Below, in pieces: positions 42,342 through 52,200 of a stretch of DNA of 64,000 nt. The notes beneath the pieces were generated by a model, which was not told the DNA's origin, did no database searches, and saw only the letters and a list, made by a program, of their open reading frames with translations. Source of the stretch: Alkalicoccus luteus (GTDB lineage Bacteria; Bacillota; Bacilli; Bacillales; Salisediminibacteriaceae); the NCBI GenBank assembly GCA_052061695.1, contig JBPZEY010000001.1, one strand, 5' to 3'. The position numbers were made by a program, and so were the translations under genes. Every line of letters starts with the position of its first letter. Within the stretch, counting starts at the first letter, position 1.

Positions 42342-44096
42342 TTATAGAATACTCGCAGAGCCTTTGTAAATCTTTCCTTGCGTGCCGTCGACAGTAACCT
42401 CGTCCCCATCCTGGAAGGAAGCCCGGGCGTTCTCCACACCGACGACTACCGGAATACCAAGGTTGAGGCCGACTACAGCCGCATGCGACGTCAGGCCGCC
42501 CTGTTCGGTAATCACGGCTGCTGCTTTCTCAAATGCTTCCATCATGTCGCGGTCCGTACTGTTGGTTACAAGGATATCTCCCTGCTTCATTTTGCTGATT
42601 GCTTCTTCAGCTGAGTCTGCGACGACTACAGCACCCTTTGTTACTTTACGGCCGATTCCCTGACCTTGAGCGACTACTTCTCCGATGACGTGCACCTTAA
42701 GCAGGTTTGTCGTACCCTGCTCGCCCACTGGTACACCGGCTGTGATCACGACGAGATCGCCGTTTTTCACGTGGCCCGATTTGAGTGCTTCATCAACAGA
42801 AAGCTGCAGCATTTCATCCGTTGAGCTGACCGGCTGGCCGATCTGGCTGTGAACGCCCCAAACGAGTGACAGCGCCCGGCTGACTCGTGCACTGCTTGTA
42901 ACAGCAATGATAACCGATTCCGGACGATACTTGGAGATCATGCGTGCCGTATGACCGCTTTGCGTAGCTGTCAGAATAGCAGAAGCTTCCAGGTTCAGCG
43001 CTGTATGGGCCACCGACTGGCTGATCGCCTCTGTAATCGTGCGGTCGCTTTCCTTCGTAATGCGGCGGAGCGCATCTTCATGCTTCATCGCTGTTTCTGC
43101 ACGAAGCGCAATATTCTGCATCGTCTGAACAGATTCTACCGGATACAGACCTGCTGCCGTTTCACCAGAAAGCATAATCGCATCGGTACCATCGAGAATC
43201 GCATTAAAGACATCAGATGCTTCTGCACGCGTTGGACGCGGGTTGCGCTGCATCGAATCCAACATTTGTGTCGCGGTAATGACCGGCTTCCCGAGCCGGT
43301 TGCAGCGCTTGATCAGATCTTTCTGGACGAGCGGTACTTCTTCAGACGGAATTTCCACACCGAGATCCCCGCGGGCAACCATCAGGCCGTCAGATACCTC
43401 GAGAATTTCTTCGATGTTGTCGACGCCTTCCTGATTTTCAATCTTTGGGATAATCTGAATGTGCTCGGCATGATGCTTCTCAAGCAGCTCGCGGATTTCC
43501 AGCACGTCAGATGCACGGCGAACGAAGGAAGCGGCGATAAAATCAACGTCCTGCTCAATGCCGAATTCGATATCCGCTGCATCTTTCTCCGTAATACCAG
43601 GCAGGTTCACGCTCACATTTGGAACGTTTACGCCTTTTTTATTCTTCAATTCTCCGCTGTTGAGCACTTCTGTCACGAGCTCTGTGTCCTTGATTTCAGT
43701 AACGAGCAGCTCGATCAGTCCATCGTCCAGAAGCAGCTTGGAGCCGACATGAACGTCATTTACAAGTCCTGGATACGTGATGGAGATAACGTCTTTGTTC
43801 CCCGTCACTTCTTCCATCGATACGCGCAGCTTCTGGCCTTTTTCAAGCTCTACCGCTCCGCCTTCAATTGTTTGTGTACGGATTTCCGGTCCTTTTGTAT
43901 CAAGCAGGATGGCCGTGTCTGTGCCTGCCGCCTTTGCTGCTTCACGAATGTTTTTAATACGTGCGCCGTGCTCGTCAAAATCACCGTGCGAGAAGTTAAG
44001 GCGGGCGACGTTCATTCCTGAGTCAATCAGTTCGGCGAGCTTTTCCTTCGATTCACTGGCCGGTCCGATCGTACATACAATTTTCGTTTTACGCAT
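42342..44096 (-). CDS. pyk: Pyruvate kinase with C-terminal PEP-utilising domain
   Basis: Pyk converts PEP and ADP to pyruvate and ATP. The 584 residues contain the N-terminal TIGPASESKEKL, the substrate region MNVARLNFSHGD, IIPKIENQEGVDNI with the catalytic lysine, and MVARGDLGVEIP. As in other Bacillus enzymes an extra C-terminal domain of about 110 residues resembles the phosphohistidine swivel domain of PEP-utilising enzymes (ITEQGGLTSHAAVVG), with histidine in the TSHA motif. GGAGGAACAAACGT precedes the ATG. It follows pfkA. Confidence 0.97.
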   Translation of the reverse strand: MRKTKIVCTIGPASESKEKLAELIDSGMNVARLNFSHGDFDEHGARIKNIREAAKAAGTDTAILLDTKGPEIRTQTIEGGAVELEKGQKLRVSMEEVTGNKDVISITYPGLVNDVHVGSKLLLDDGLIELLVTEIKDTELVTEVLNSGELKNKKGVNVPNVSVNLPGITEKDAADIEFGIEQDVDFIAASFVRRASDVLEIRELLEKHHAEHIQIIPKIENQEGVDNIEEILEVSDGLMVARGDLGVEIPSEEVPLVQKDLIKRCNRLGKPVITATQMLDSMQRNPRPTRAEASDVFNAILDGTDAIMLSGETAAGLYPVESVQTMQNIALRAETAMKHEDALRRITKESDRTITEAISQSVAHTALNLEASAILTATQSGHTARMISKYRPESVIIAVTSSARVSRALSLVWGVHSQIGQPVSSTDEMLQLSVDEALKSGHVKNGDLVVITAGVPVGEQGTTNLLKVHVIGEVVAQGQGIGRKVTKGAVVVADSAEEAISKMKQGDILVTNSTDRDMMEAFEKAAAVITEQGGLTSHAAVVGLNLGIPVVVGVENARASFQDGDEVTVDGTQGKIYKGSASIL

Positions 44097-44136
44097 ACGT
44101 TTGTTCCTCCTTCAGTTGTGGGCAGGGTGCCCATAC

Positions 44137-44168
44137 AAAAGCCAGGACCGCCCTGAAGGCGTCCCAGC
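44137..44168 (-). terminator. Hairpin between pfkA and pyk
   Basis: On the minus strand GCTGGGACGCC and GGCGGTCCTGGC arms around TTCAG are followed by TTTTG. It is a weak terminator that may lower pyk readthrough. Confidence 0.55.
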
Positions 44169-44191
44169 CGGGTGCGTGGCACCATGTTTGT

Positions 44192-45151
44192 TTAAATAGA
44201 AAGCTCCTTCGAAAGCTGATACATTTCCTGGTCGAGCGTCTTTTTTTTCGCAAGTGCGTCATCAATTGGATGATAAACAAGCTTATTATCTTCAATTCCG
44301 ACCATCTGGCCTGCTTCACCTACGAGCAGCAGTTCTACTGCTTTAGCTGCAAGCCTGCTTGCAAGTACGCGGTCCTGCGCCGTCGGAGAACCGCCGCGCT
44401 GAATGTGACCAAGAACCGTCACACGCGTTTCCAAATCGGTAGCTTCTTTAATTTGGCGGCCGATTTCCACTCCGGATCCGACTCCCTCTGCTACGAGAAT
44501 GATACTGTGCTTTTTCCCGCGGTCATGCCCTCGCTTCAATCGCTTTACAATCTCTTCCATATTCTCATTCACTTCTGGAATCATGATTGTTTCGGCACCG
44601 TCTGCAAGCCCGGCCCAAAGAGCCAGATCACCGGCATCGCGGCCCATTACTTCCACGACATACGTCCGTTCATGGGAAGTAGCGGTATCACGGATTTTAT
44701 CGACTGCATCAATCACTGTATTCAAGGCTGTGTCAAAGCCGATCGTGTAGTCCGTTCCCGGAATGTCGTTATCAATCGTGCCTGGAACGCCAATTGTTGG
44801 AAAACCGCGCTCTGCCAGTTTTTTTGCACCTTGAAAAGAGCCGTCGCCGCCAATCACGACAAGTGCTTCGATTCCGAATTTCTTCAGCTGCTCAATCCCT
44901 TTAAGCTGCCCTTCTTCTGTCTTAAACTCTTCGCATCGAGCTGTATACAGCTTCGTGCCGCCGCGGTGGATAATATCCCCGACAGACCCGAGCTCCAGCT
45001 TTTCAATATCTCCATTAATCAGTCCCTGGAAGCCGTAGTAAATTCCGTACACTTCCAAGTTGTGATAAATCGCTTTTCGTACCACCGCGCGGATCGCGGC
45101 ATTCATGCCGGGTGAGTCCCCGCCGCTGGTCAATACTCCAATACGTTTCAT
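44192..45151 (-). CDS. pfkA: 6-phosphofructokinase
   Basis: PfkA commits fructose-6-phosphate to glycolysis using ATP. The 319 residues are the size of the B. subtilis enzyme. Key segments are IGVLTSGGDSPGMNAAIRAVVRK, the GGDGS ATP motif (VVIGGDGSFQGAKKL) and the catalytic aspartate in GTIDNDIPGTDYTIG. Effector-site residues such as RKAIYHN and KKHSIILVAEG are present. The start is the ATG at 45151; another ATG three codons earlier is less likely by comparison with the family. It is upstream of pyk and downstream of accDA. Confidence 0.97.
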   Translation of the reverse strand: MKRIGVLTSGGDSPGMNAAIRAVVRKAIYHNLEVYGIYYGFQGLINGDIEKLELGSVGDIIHRGGTKLYTARCEEFKTEEGQLKGIEQLKKFGIEALVVIGGDGSFQGAKKLAERGFPTIGVPGTIDNDIPGTDYTIGFDTALNTVIDAVDKIRDTATSHERTYVVEVMGRDAGDLALWAGLADGAETIMIPEVNENMEEIVKRLKRGHDRGKKHSIILVAEGVGSGVEIGRQIKEATDLETRVTVLGHIQRGGSPTAQDRVLASRLAAKAVELLLVGEAGQMVGIEDNKLVYHPIDDALAKKKTLDQEMYQLSKELSI

Positions 45152-45282
45152 CGACTGCATTCACCTCGTCCTTAAGCATCATATTCTTGCATGAGTTAAA
45201 AATACCACTTTCGATTTTCAAACACAATAGACATCAGACGACGACTGGAGCCTGCATCACAGCGCGGTTTCGGCAAGAATCC

Positions 45283-46260
45283 CTATTCTTCGGTAATGGC
45301 ATCGTTTACATCATCGAACTCTCCGATGCGATTAAATTTTTCGTGCCTTTGCTCAACGAGTGCAGTTTTATCCAATTTTAGCAATTCCTGCAGGCTCTGC
45401 TCCAGTACTTGGCGGATTGCCTCAGCCTGCGCGTATAAATCACGGTGGGCGCCGCCTCGCACTTCTGGAATCACGCTGTCAATAATGCCAAGCTCGTGCA
45501 AGTCCGGCGCTGTAATTTTCATCGTTTCGGCTGCGCGCTTCGCCTGTCCGGCATCCTTCCATAGCAGTGCCGCAGCTCCTTCAGGTGAGATAACGGAATA
45601 AGTCGAGTTTTCCAGCATAAACAGTCTGTCCCCAATGCCGAGCGCAAGTGCTCCGCCGCTGCCTCCTTCACCGATCACTACGCAGATTATCGGCGTCTGC
45701 AGGCCGGCCATTTCCAGCAGGTTGCGGGCGATCGCCTCGCTTTGGCCCCGCTCTTCAGCGGCCATACCCGGGTAAGCCCCCTTTGTATCGATAAAGCAGA
45801 CAACGGGACGGCTGAATTTTTCGGCCTGTTTCATGAGCCGGAGCGCTTTACGATAGCCTTCTGGATGCGGCATGCCGAAGTTACGTCTGATATTCTCTTT
45901 CGTATCCTTGCCCCGCTGGTGGCCTATTACCGTTACAGGCGTACCTTCAAACATGGCAACGCCGCCAACGATTGCCTCGTCGTCGCCGTGCAGCCTGTCA
46001 CCGTGAAGCTCCATAAATCCTGTGAAAAGCTGATGAATGTAGTCGAGCGTCGTCGGCCGCTGGGAATGCCGAGCCAGCTGAACCCGGTCCCACGGCTTCA
46101 TGTTTCCGTAAATATCTTCTTCGAGCTGTTCGAGCCGCTTTTCCAGCTTTTCGATTTCACCGCTTAAATCAATTTCTTTTTCAGCCGTAAATTGCTTCAG
46201 CTCCGTGATCTTTGCACGCAGTTCAATAATCGGCTTTTCAAATGACAGGTGTTCAGCCAT
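45283..46260 (-). CDS. accA: Acetyl-CoA carboxylase carboxyltransferase subunit alpha
   Basis: AccA forms, with AccD, the carboxyltransferase that moves CO2 from biotin to acetyl-CoA to make malonyl-CoA. The 325 residues include ARHSQRPTTLDYIHQLFTGFMELHGDR, VTVIGHQRGKDTKENIRRNFGMPHPEGYRKALRLM and the oxyanion-hole region VIGEGGSGGALALG. The start at 46260 overlaps the end of accD by eight bases, and the AAAGGAG site lies inside accD, so production of both subunits is coupled. A second ATG two codons upstream is possible. Confidence 0.96.
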   Translation of the reverse strand: MAEHLSFEKPIIELRAKITELKQFTAEKEIDLSGEIEKLEKRLEQLEEDIYGNMKPWDRVQLARHSQRPTTLDYIHQLFTGFMELHGDRLHGDDEAIVGGVAMFEGTPVTVIGHQRGKDTKENIRRNFGMPHPEGYRKALRLMKQAEKFSRPVVCFIDTKGAYPGMAAEERGQSEAIARNLLEMAGLQTPIICVVIGEGGSGGALALGIGDRLFMLENSTYSVISPEGAAALLWKDAGQAKRAAETMKITAPDLHELGIIDSVIPEVRGGAHRDLYAQAEAIRQVLEQSLQELLKLDKTALVEQRHEKFNRIGEFDDVNDAITEE

Positions 46261-47125
46261 CTCCATCACGCTCCTTTCCAGCAGGTTCATGTACAGCAAG
46301 AAGCAGGCTCAGCGTCCCGCGCATGTCGTGCCGGTGAACCACTTTATCCAGCTGACCGTGCTCCAGCAAAAATTCTGCAGTCTGAAAATCATCCGGCAGC
46401 TTCTGTCGGATCGTTTGTTCAATGATACGGCGTCCTGCAAAGCCGATTAAAGCACCTGGTTCTGCCAGGTTGATATCCCCGAGCGAAGCGAAGCTTGCAG
46501 ACACACCGCCTGTCGTCGGGTGGGTCATAACACTGATGAATGGAAGTCCTGCTTCGTCCAGGCGTTGAAGCGCTGTGCTCGTTTTTGCCATTTGCATCAG
46601 ACTGACGACGCCTTCCTGCATACGTGCTCCTCCGGAAGCTGCGAACAATAGCAGCGGCATCCGCTCTTTTACAGCTTGATCGCAGGCCCGGACGATTTTT
46701 TCTCCGACGACTGAGCCCATCGAGCCCATACGGAATCCGGCATCCATCACGCCGATGATCACCGGTCTGCCTTCGATCGCTGCACGTCCGGTCACGATCG
46801 CTTCGTTCAACCCGGAGTTCTCCCGGTCTTTTTGCGACTTCTCTTTGTATTCCGGGAAGCCCAGCGGGTCTTTGGCAATCATGCCGGAGTCAAATTCTTC
46901 AAACGAGCCTTCATCGATTGTGCAGTGAAGCCGTTCTCCCGCAGTTAAACGATGATGATAGCCGCACTGGTCACAGACCATGTCATTTTTACGAAGCTCT
47001 TTTATGTAGGAAATGGAACGGCATTCCGGACACTTCGCCATAATTCCTTCCGGTACATCGTTTTTGCCTTTTTTGGATGGTACTTTTGCTTTACGGCCTT
47101 TTTTAGAAAACAAATCTCGTATCAT
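46253..47125 (-). CDS. accD: Acetyl-CoA carboxylase carboxyltransferase subunit beta
   Basis: AccD is the zinc-ribbon subunit of the carboxyltransferase. The four-cysteine zinc ribbon is CPECRSISYIKEL followed by CDQCGYHH near residues 33-55, and the crotonase-fold core contains EGRPVIIGVMDAGFRMGSMGSVVGEK and ASGGARMQEGVVSLMQMAKTS. A basic N-terminal KGRKAKVPSKKGKND is typical. GAGGAGG precedes the ATG. It lies 22 bases after the GntR regulator gene, suggesting a common transcript. Confidence 0.96.
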   Translation of the reverse strand: MIRDLFSKKGRKAKVPSKKGKNDVPEGIMAKCPECRSISYIKELRKNDMVCDQCGYHHRLTAGERLHCTIDEGSFEEFDSGMIAKDPLGFPEYKEKSQKDRENSGLNEAIVTGRAAIEGRPVIIGVMDAGFRMGSMGSVVGEKIVRACDQAVKERMPLLLFAASGGARMQEGVVSLMQMAKTSTALQRLDEAGLPFISVMTHPTTGGVSASFASLGDINLAEPGALIGFAGRRIIEQTIRQKLPDDFQTAEFLLEHGQLDKVVHRHDMRGTLSLLLAVHEPAGKERDGDG

Positions 47126-47147
47126 GCTGATTCCTCCTCTTCCCCGG

Positions 47148-47807
47148 TTAAAACCGGCTGTTGCTCAAATGCCGGTTCAACGCATCAGCTGCCCGGGTAC
47201 TGTCTTTTTCACGAATGGCTTCCAGAATGTCACGATGCTCTTCCCAGGCGTGAACGGTGCGTCCTTCTCTGGAAAGGGACTGTTTCAGCGCCTCCCGGCT
47301 GTACTCTACGAGCGGACGCCAAATGTTCAGCAGAAGCCTATTTTTACTCAGTGCGACAAGCGACTTGTGAAATTGAATATCTTCATCGATAAAATAGCCG
47401 TCCTGCCCTGTCTCCAGCGAGGAAGACACCAGCTTCTGCAGTGCTTCCAGCTCTTCCGGCTCTGCACGCTCACAGCCAAGCTTGACTGCTTCCACTTCTA
47501 ATATACGCCTCGTCTCGGCAAGATCCTGGCGGGCTTTTGCGTCCTTTAAAAAGAAGCCCGCAAGAATCTCAGCAAGGCGGTGGCTTCCGGCCTGGCGGAG
47601 AAAGGTTCCCTCTCCTTTTCTTGTTTCTATCAAATCCAGAAGTTCCAGAGCGCGGAACGCTTCTCGAACAGAGGAACGCCCAACCTGAAGCCGCTCCGCG
47701 AGCTCCCGCTCAGACGGGAGCCGGTCTCCTGCCTCCAGATTTCCCTGCATAATCATCGTTTCGATATGTTCCAATATACGAACGTATACTTTCGATCCTG
47801 CTGTCAA
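47148..47807 (-). CDS. GntR-family (FadR/FCD type) transcriptional regulator
   Basis: The 219-residue protein has an N-terminal winged helix (GDRLPSERELAERLQVGRSSVREAFRALELLDLIETRKGEG) and an all-helical FCD ligand domain with the metal-binding pattern D..R near DIQFHKSLV and later histidines (EEHRDILEAI and NRHLSN). The start is TTG with AAGGAGG eight bases upstream. It lies between malic enzyme and accD, so it may sense an organic acid or acyl-CoA and control these pyruvate/malonyl-CoA genes; the effector cannot be read from sequence. It is not the TetR-type FadR of Bacillus. Confidence 0.82.
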   Translation of the reverse strand: MTAGSKVYVRILEHIETMIMQGNLEAGDRLPSERELAERLQVGRSSVREAFRALELLDLIETRKGEGTFLRQAGSHRLAEILAGFFLKDAKARQDLAETRRILEVEAVKLGCERAEPEELEALQKLVSSSLETGQDGYFIDEDIQFHKSLVALSKNRLLLNIWRPLVEYSREALKQSLSREGRTVHAWEEHRDILEAIREKDSTRAADALNRHLSNSRF

Positions 47808-47875
47808 GCTGCCAGCCTCCTTCCTTAAATGGCGAAGAAGCTGTCCGCCGGAACGGGGACAGCTTCAGCAGGTGA

Positions 47876-49117
47876 TCAGGCATCGTGCTCAATCATTGTC
47901 AGGCGGCGGGTTTTCTCGGCAACCTCCTCCGCATTTACCTGACGCCGGGCAACGCCGGTCTCCATAGCTGCCTGCGCAACAGCCTTCGCTACTGCTGGTG
48001 CTACCCGCTTATCAAACGGAGCAGGAATCACGTAATCTGCGTGCCGTTCGGCGTCAGCTACGAGATCGGCAATCGCCTTCACTGCTGCTACCTTCATTTC
48101 TTCATTGATATGCGTCGCATTGACGTCGAGTGCGCCTCGGAAAATTCCAGGGAACGCCAGCACGTTGTTTACCTGGTTCGGAAAGTCGGAACGGCCTGTT
48201 CCGATCACGCTCGCGCCAGCTTCTTTTGCATCCTCCGGCATGATTTCCGGCACCGGATTGGCCATAGCAAAAATAATCGGGTCTTCGTTCATGCTTTCCA
48301 CCATTTCTTTCGACAGCGCTCCTTCAACGGATACTCCGACAAACACATCGCTGTCTGCAATCACTTCCCCCAGCTTGCCGTCAAGGTGCTGGCTGTTGGT
48401 GACCTGGGCAATTTCGTGCTTCAGGTCATTCATGCCGTGCGGACGGCCTTCATAAATAGCACCTTTCGAGTCACACAGGATGATATCCTTGCAGCCCATG
48501 CTCTGCAGCAGCTTCATAATTGCAATGCCGGCTGCTCCGGCTCCGTTGATGACAACACGTATTTCTTTCATCGCTTTGCCGCTGATCTTGAGCGCATTCA
48601 CAAGACCTGCCGCTGTAACGATGGCCGTTCCGTGCTGATCATCGTGGAAAACCGGAATGTTCATCTCCCGCTTCAGACGTTCTTCAATTTCAAAGCAGCG
48701 AGGTGCTGCGATATCTTCCAGGTTCACTCCGCCGAAAGTCGGCTGCATCAGCTTAACTGTGCGGACGATTTCATCCACGTCGTTGGTGTCCAGACAGATT
48801 GGGAACGCATCGACTCCTGCAAATGATTTAAACAGAACGGCCTTTCCTTCCATAACGGGCATCGCTGCTTCCGGTCCAATGTTTCCAAGACCGAGGACAG
48901 CTGTGCCGTCCGATACGACTGCTACCATATTTCCTTTAACCGTGTAGTCATACACGCTTTGAGGATCATCGAAAATCGCTTTGCAAGGCTCTGCCACTCC
49001 CGGGGAGTAAGCGAGTGAAAGGTCGTCGGCGTTTCGTACCGGTACCTTCGGCGTCGTTTCGATTTTCCCTTTTTTCATTCGGTGCATGTGCAGTGCTTCT
49101 TCTCTCAATGTAGGCAC
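47876..49117 (-). CDS. ytsJ: NAD(P)-dependent malic enzyme (YtsJ type)
   Basis: Malic enzyme decarboxylates malate to pyruvate, and YtsJ is the main NADPH-forming one in B. subtilis. The 413 residues contain SLAYSPGVAEPCKAI, the metal/catalytic segment DGTAVLGLGNIGPEAAMPVMEGKAVLFK, HDDQHGTAIV and the dinucleotide fold VINGAGAAGIAIMKLL. The start is GTG at 49117 with GAGGAGAG upstream; the open frame extends 18 codons earlier without such a site. Downstream comes the GntR gene with accDA. Confidence 0.92.
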   Translation of the reverse strand: MPTLREEALHMHRMKKGKIETTPKVPVRNADDLSLAYSPGVAEPCKAIFDDPQSVYDYTVKGNMVAVVSDGTAVLGLGNIGPEAAMPVMEGKAVLFKSFAGVDAFPICLDTNDVDEIVRTVKLMQPTFGGVNLEDIAAPRCFEIEERLKREMNIPVFHDDQHGTAIVTAAGLVNALKISGKAMKEIRVVINGAGAAGIAIMKLLQSMGCKDIILCDSKGAIYEGRPHGMNDLKHEIAQVTNSQHLDGKLGEVIADSDVFVGVSVEGALSKEMVESMNEDPIIFAMANPVPEIMPEDAKEAGASVIGTGRSDFPNQVNNVLAFPGIFRGALDVNATHINEEMKVAAVKAIADLVADAERHADYVIPAPFDKRVAPAVAKAVAQAAMETGVARRQVNAEEVAEKTRRLTMIEHDA

Positions 49118-49206
49118 AGTCGCCACTCTCCTCTGTATCAAGATCCATTTTTCAGGTGGTCTGACCACCATGAGCCATCACTTATTATAGCAGATTCTCG
49201 AACGCG

Positions 49207-52200
49207 TTACACCCTCGGTCTTTTCAGAAAGACATGTTTTTTTCCAAGCAGGGCACCGAGGCGGTCCACCAGACGATCATCCGGCTTCACGTTCCACATT
49301 TCAGACAGACGGACAATCTCCCCTGCTGCGCCGTATTTGAGCACAACGGGAACACTTCCCGGGGTGTCCTCCAGCAGCTCCTTCACCTTATCGAGGCTGC
49401 GGCGTTCTGCTTCCGGTGTAATATACAGGTACAGCGTTTCCTTCTCGTGAGCCTTCTGCCTGTCGACCAGCTCGTCAATCAGAATACATTTTTTCAGAAT
49501 CGCCTTTCTCGTTCCCTCATATTCCTCTATCACAGCCTCGATAAACAGCTTTTCCTGTTTTTGCAGCTTTAGCTGACAGCTGCTGTATTCCTCCGGAAAC
49601 ACGGTAACATCGATCGTTCCTGTCTCATCTTCTAATTCCATAAAGGCCATCTGTTTTCCTTTTTTTGTCTGAATTTGTCTGATGGACATGACGATTCCTG
49701 CCATACGGACCGGTGTTTTATGAGAAAGCTGAATGGCTTCTGCACAGACCGTTCTCCCATACTTTTCGAGCAGTTCTGCAGCTTCTTCCAGCGGATGCCC
49801 GCTGATATAGCAGCCTACCATTTCTTTTTCAAGCTGCAGCTCCTGCATGCGCGGCATCGGCTTCGCTTCCCGGTAGGTCGTTTCTACCTCTTCATCTGCA
49901 AACAAAGCTTCTCCGCGCTCCGCCGTTTTATCTTCCTGTGCTGCATAGTCCAGCGCATCATCAAGTGTGGCCAGCAGCACAGCTTTATTTTCGCCGAACG
50001 CCTCAAGCGCCCCTCCTCCGATCAGCGCTTCGAAAAAGCGCCGCTGCCGATGGACAGCCGGGATGCGGGCGCACAGGTCAAACAAACTTTGAAACGGTCC
50101 GCTTCCTCTCGCTTCTTCGACGGAAGCGGCAGCGCGCGCATTGACGTGACGCAGAACGTGAAGTCCGAGCCGGACAGCGCCGTTTTCCATGCGGAACGCT
50201 GCACCGCCGTCCTGAACAGAGGGCGGGAGAATCCGGATGCCGGCCCGTTTTGCCTCGTGAATCAGAAACGCCAGTTTTTCCTTGTCATGCGTCACGCTCT
50301 CCATTAAGGCGGTATAAAACGCTTCAGGCGCTCGTGCTTTCATGTAGGCCAGCTGGTAGGCAATAAAGCTGTAGGCGACAGCATGGCTCCGGTTGAAGCC
50401 GTAGTCGGCAAAGCGGACGATCAAATCATAGACCGCCTCCGCCTCTGCTTCTTCGTAGCCTTTTCTGCGGGCCCCTTTTAAAAAGCCTTGCCGTCCCTCT
50501 TCTAAATCCTCGCGTTTTTTCTTACTGACAGCCCGTCTCAGCAGATCGGCCTCTCCCATCGAATAGCCTGCCATAAGCGAGGCAATCTGCATAATCTGCT
50601 CCTGATAAATGAGCACGCCGTATGTCTGCTTCAGCACCGGCTCCAAATCCGGGTGAATGTAGCGGATCTGCCTGCGGCCGTACTTTCCGTCAATGTAGTC
50701 CGGAATATACTTCATCGGACCCGGCCGGTAGAGAGCATTGACGGCTACAATGTCTTCAAAGCTTGTCGGCTTCAGCTTTTTCAATACGCGCTGCATGCCT
50801 TCTGACTCCAGCTGAAAAATGCCGGAAGTATCTCCCCGGCTCAGCAGCTCGTAAACGGCGCTGTCGTCAAGCGGGGCGTTTGATGCCGACAACCCGGAGA
50901 GCTCTTCCAGCCTGTCGAGGAGCGTCAGGTTCCGCAGACCGAGAAAATCCATCTTCAGCAGCCCCATCCGCTCCAAATCTCCCATCGGATACTGCGTCAA
51001 AACGAGGCCGTCGTGCCCCTGCATAAGCGGCACAAGCTCTGTCAGCGGAGCACGGCTCATAACAATTCCGGCTGCATGCACCGACGTATGCCGCGGCAGT
51101 CCTTCCATACGGGCCGCAATGTGAAACCAGTGGCTGTGTTCCTCCTTCATCATTGCCAGCTGCTTCTGCTGAAAGGCTTCCGCGAGTGTCACGCCCGGCC
51201 GGGCCGGCACGAGCTTGGCAGCCCGGTCAATCGCATAAGGATCGATGCCGAGCGCTTTCCCGGAGTCCCGGAGCGCAGCTTTCGCCGCAAACGTTCCAAA
51301 CGTAATAATCTGGGCTACATGCTCCCTGCCGTATTTTTCTGCCACGTATTGAATAACGCGGTCCCGGTCTGAGTCTGCAAAGTCAATATCGATATCCGGC
51401 ATCGTAACCCGGTCAGGATTTAAAAACCGTTCGAACAGCAGGTTATACGCCAGCGGATCAACATCTGTAATTTGCAGCAGGTAGGCGGTAAGCGAGCCTG
51501 CTGCTGACCCGCGTCCAGGACCGGTACGAATGCCGCTTCTTCTTGCGAAGCGCATAAAATCCGCTGTGATTAGGAAGTAATCTGAGAACCCCATAGACGA
51601 GATGACGGACAGCTCGTAGTCGAGCCGGCTTTGGGCTTCCTCTAGCCGGTCCGAATAGACAGCTTCCAATGCCTCTGCGCACCATTGCTGCAGGAGCTGA
51701 TCAGCCGGCACGTCGGACGGATACGTTGGCAGATGCTGTTCCGGCTCAGGTACCGGATTGTCAGCGAATTCGCTGACAATCTCTTCAGCCGCAGTTAATG
51801 CATGCTCCCATCCCTTCAATGCTTCTTCCATTTCTGTATGGGATTTCAAGTAGCCTTCTTCCAATCCGGCCTCCGGCTCCGTTTCAGAAAGAAGTGAGCC
51901 CTGCTTAACAGCCTGCAGCACCGGAAGAACGTCGGTCGTTTCCCGCTCAACTGCATGTACGTGATTGCACGCGATGACTTTAGCCGGAAAGCTTTCCAGC
52001 CACTTTCTCAGCTCGAGCAGCATATGTCTGTCCGCTTTCGTGTAATGATTGCGCACTTCTATATACACATCGCTTGCAAGCCGCTCGAACTGCCCCTGCA
52101 GGACAGCTGCTTCCTCCTGCTTTCCTTGTTTAAGCAGGAAGGGTACAGGTCCTTCGTGAAGCGGCTGGATGATCACACAGTCTTCAATTGCTTCCAAATC

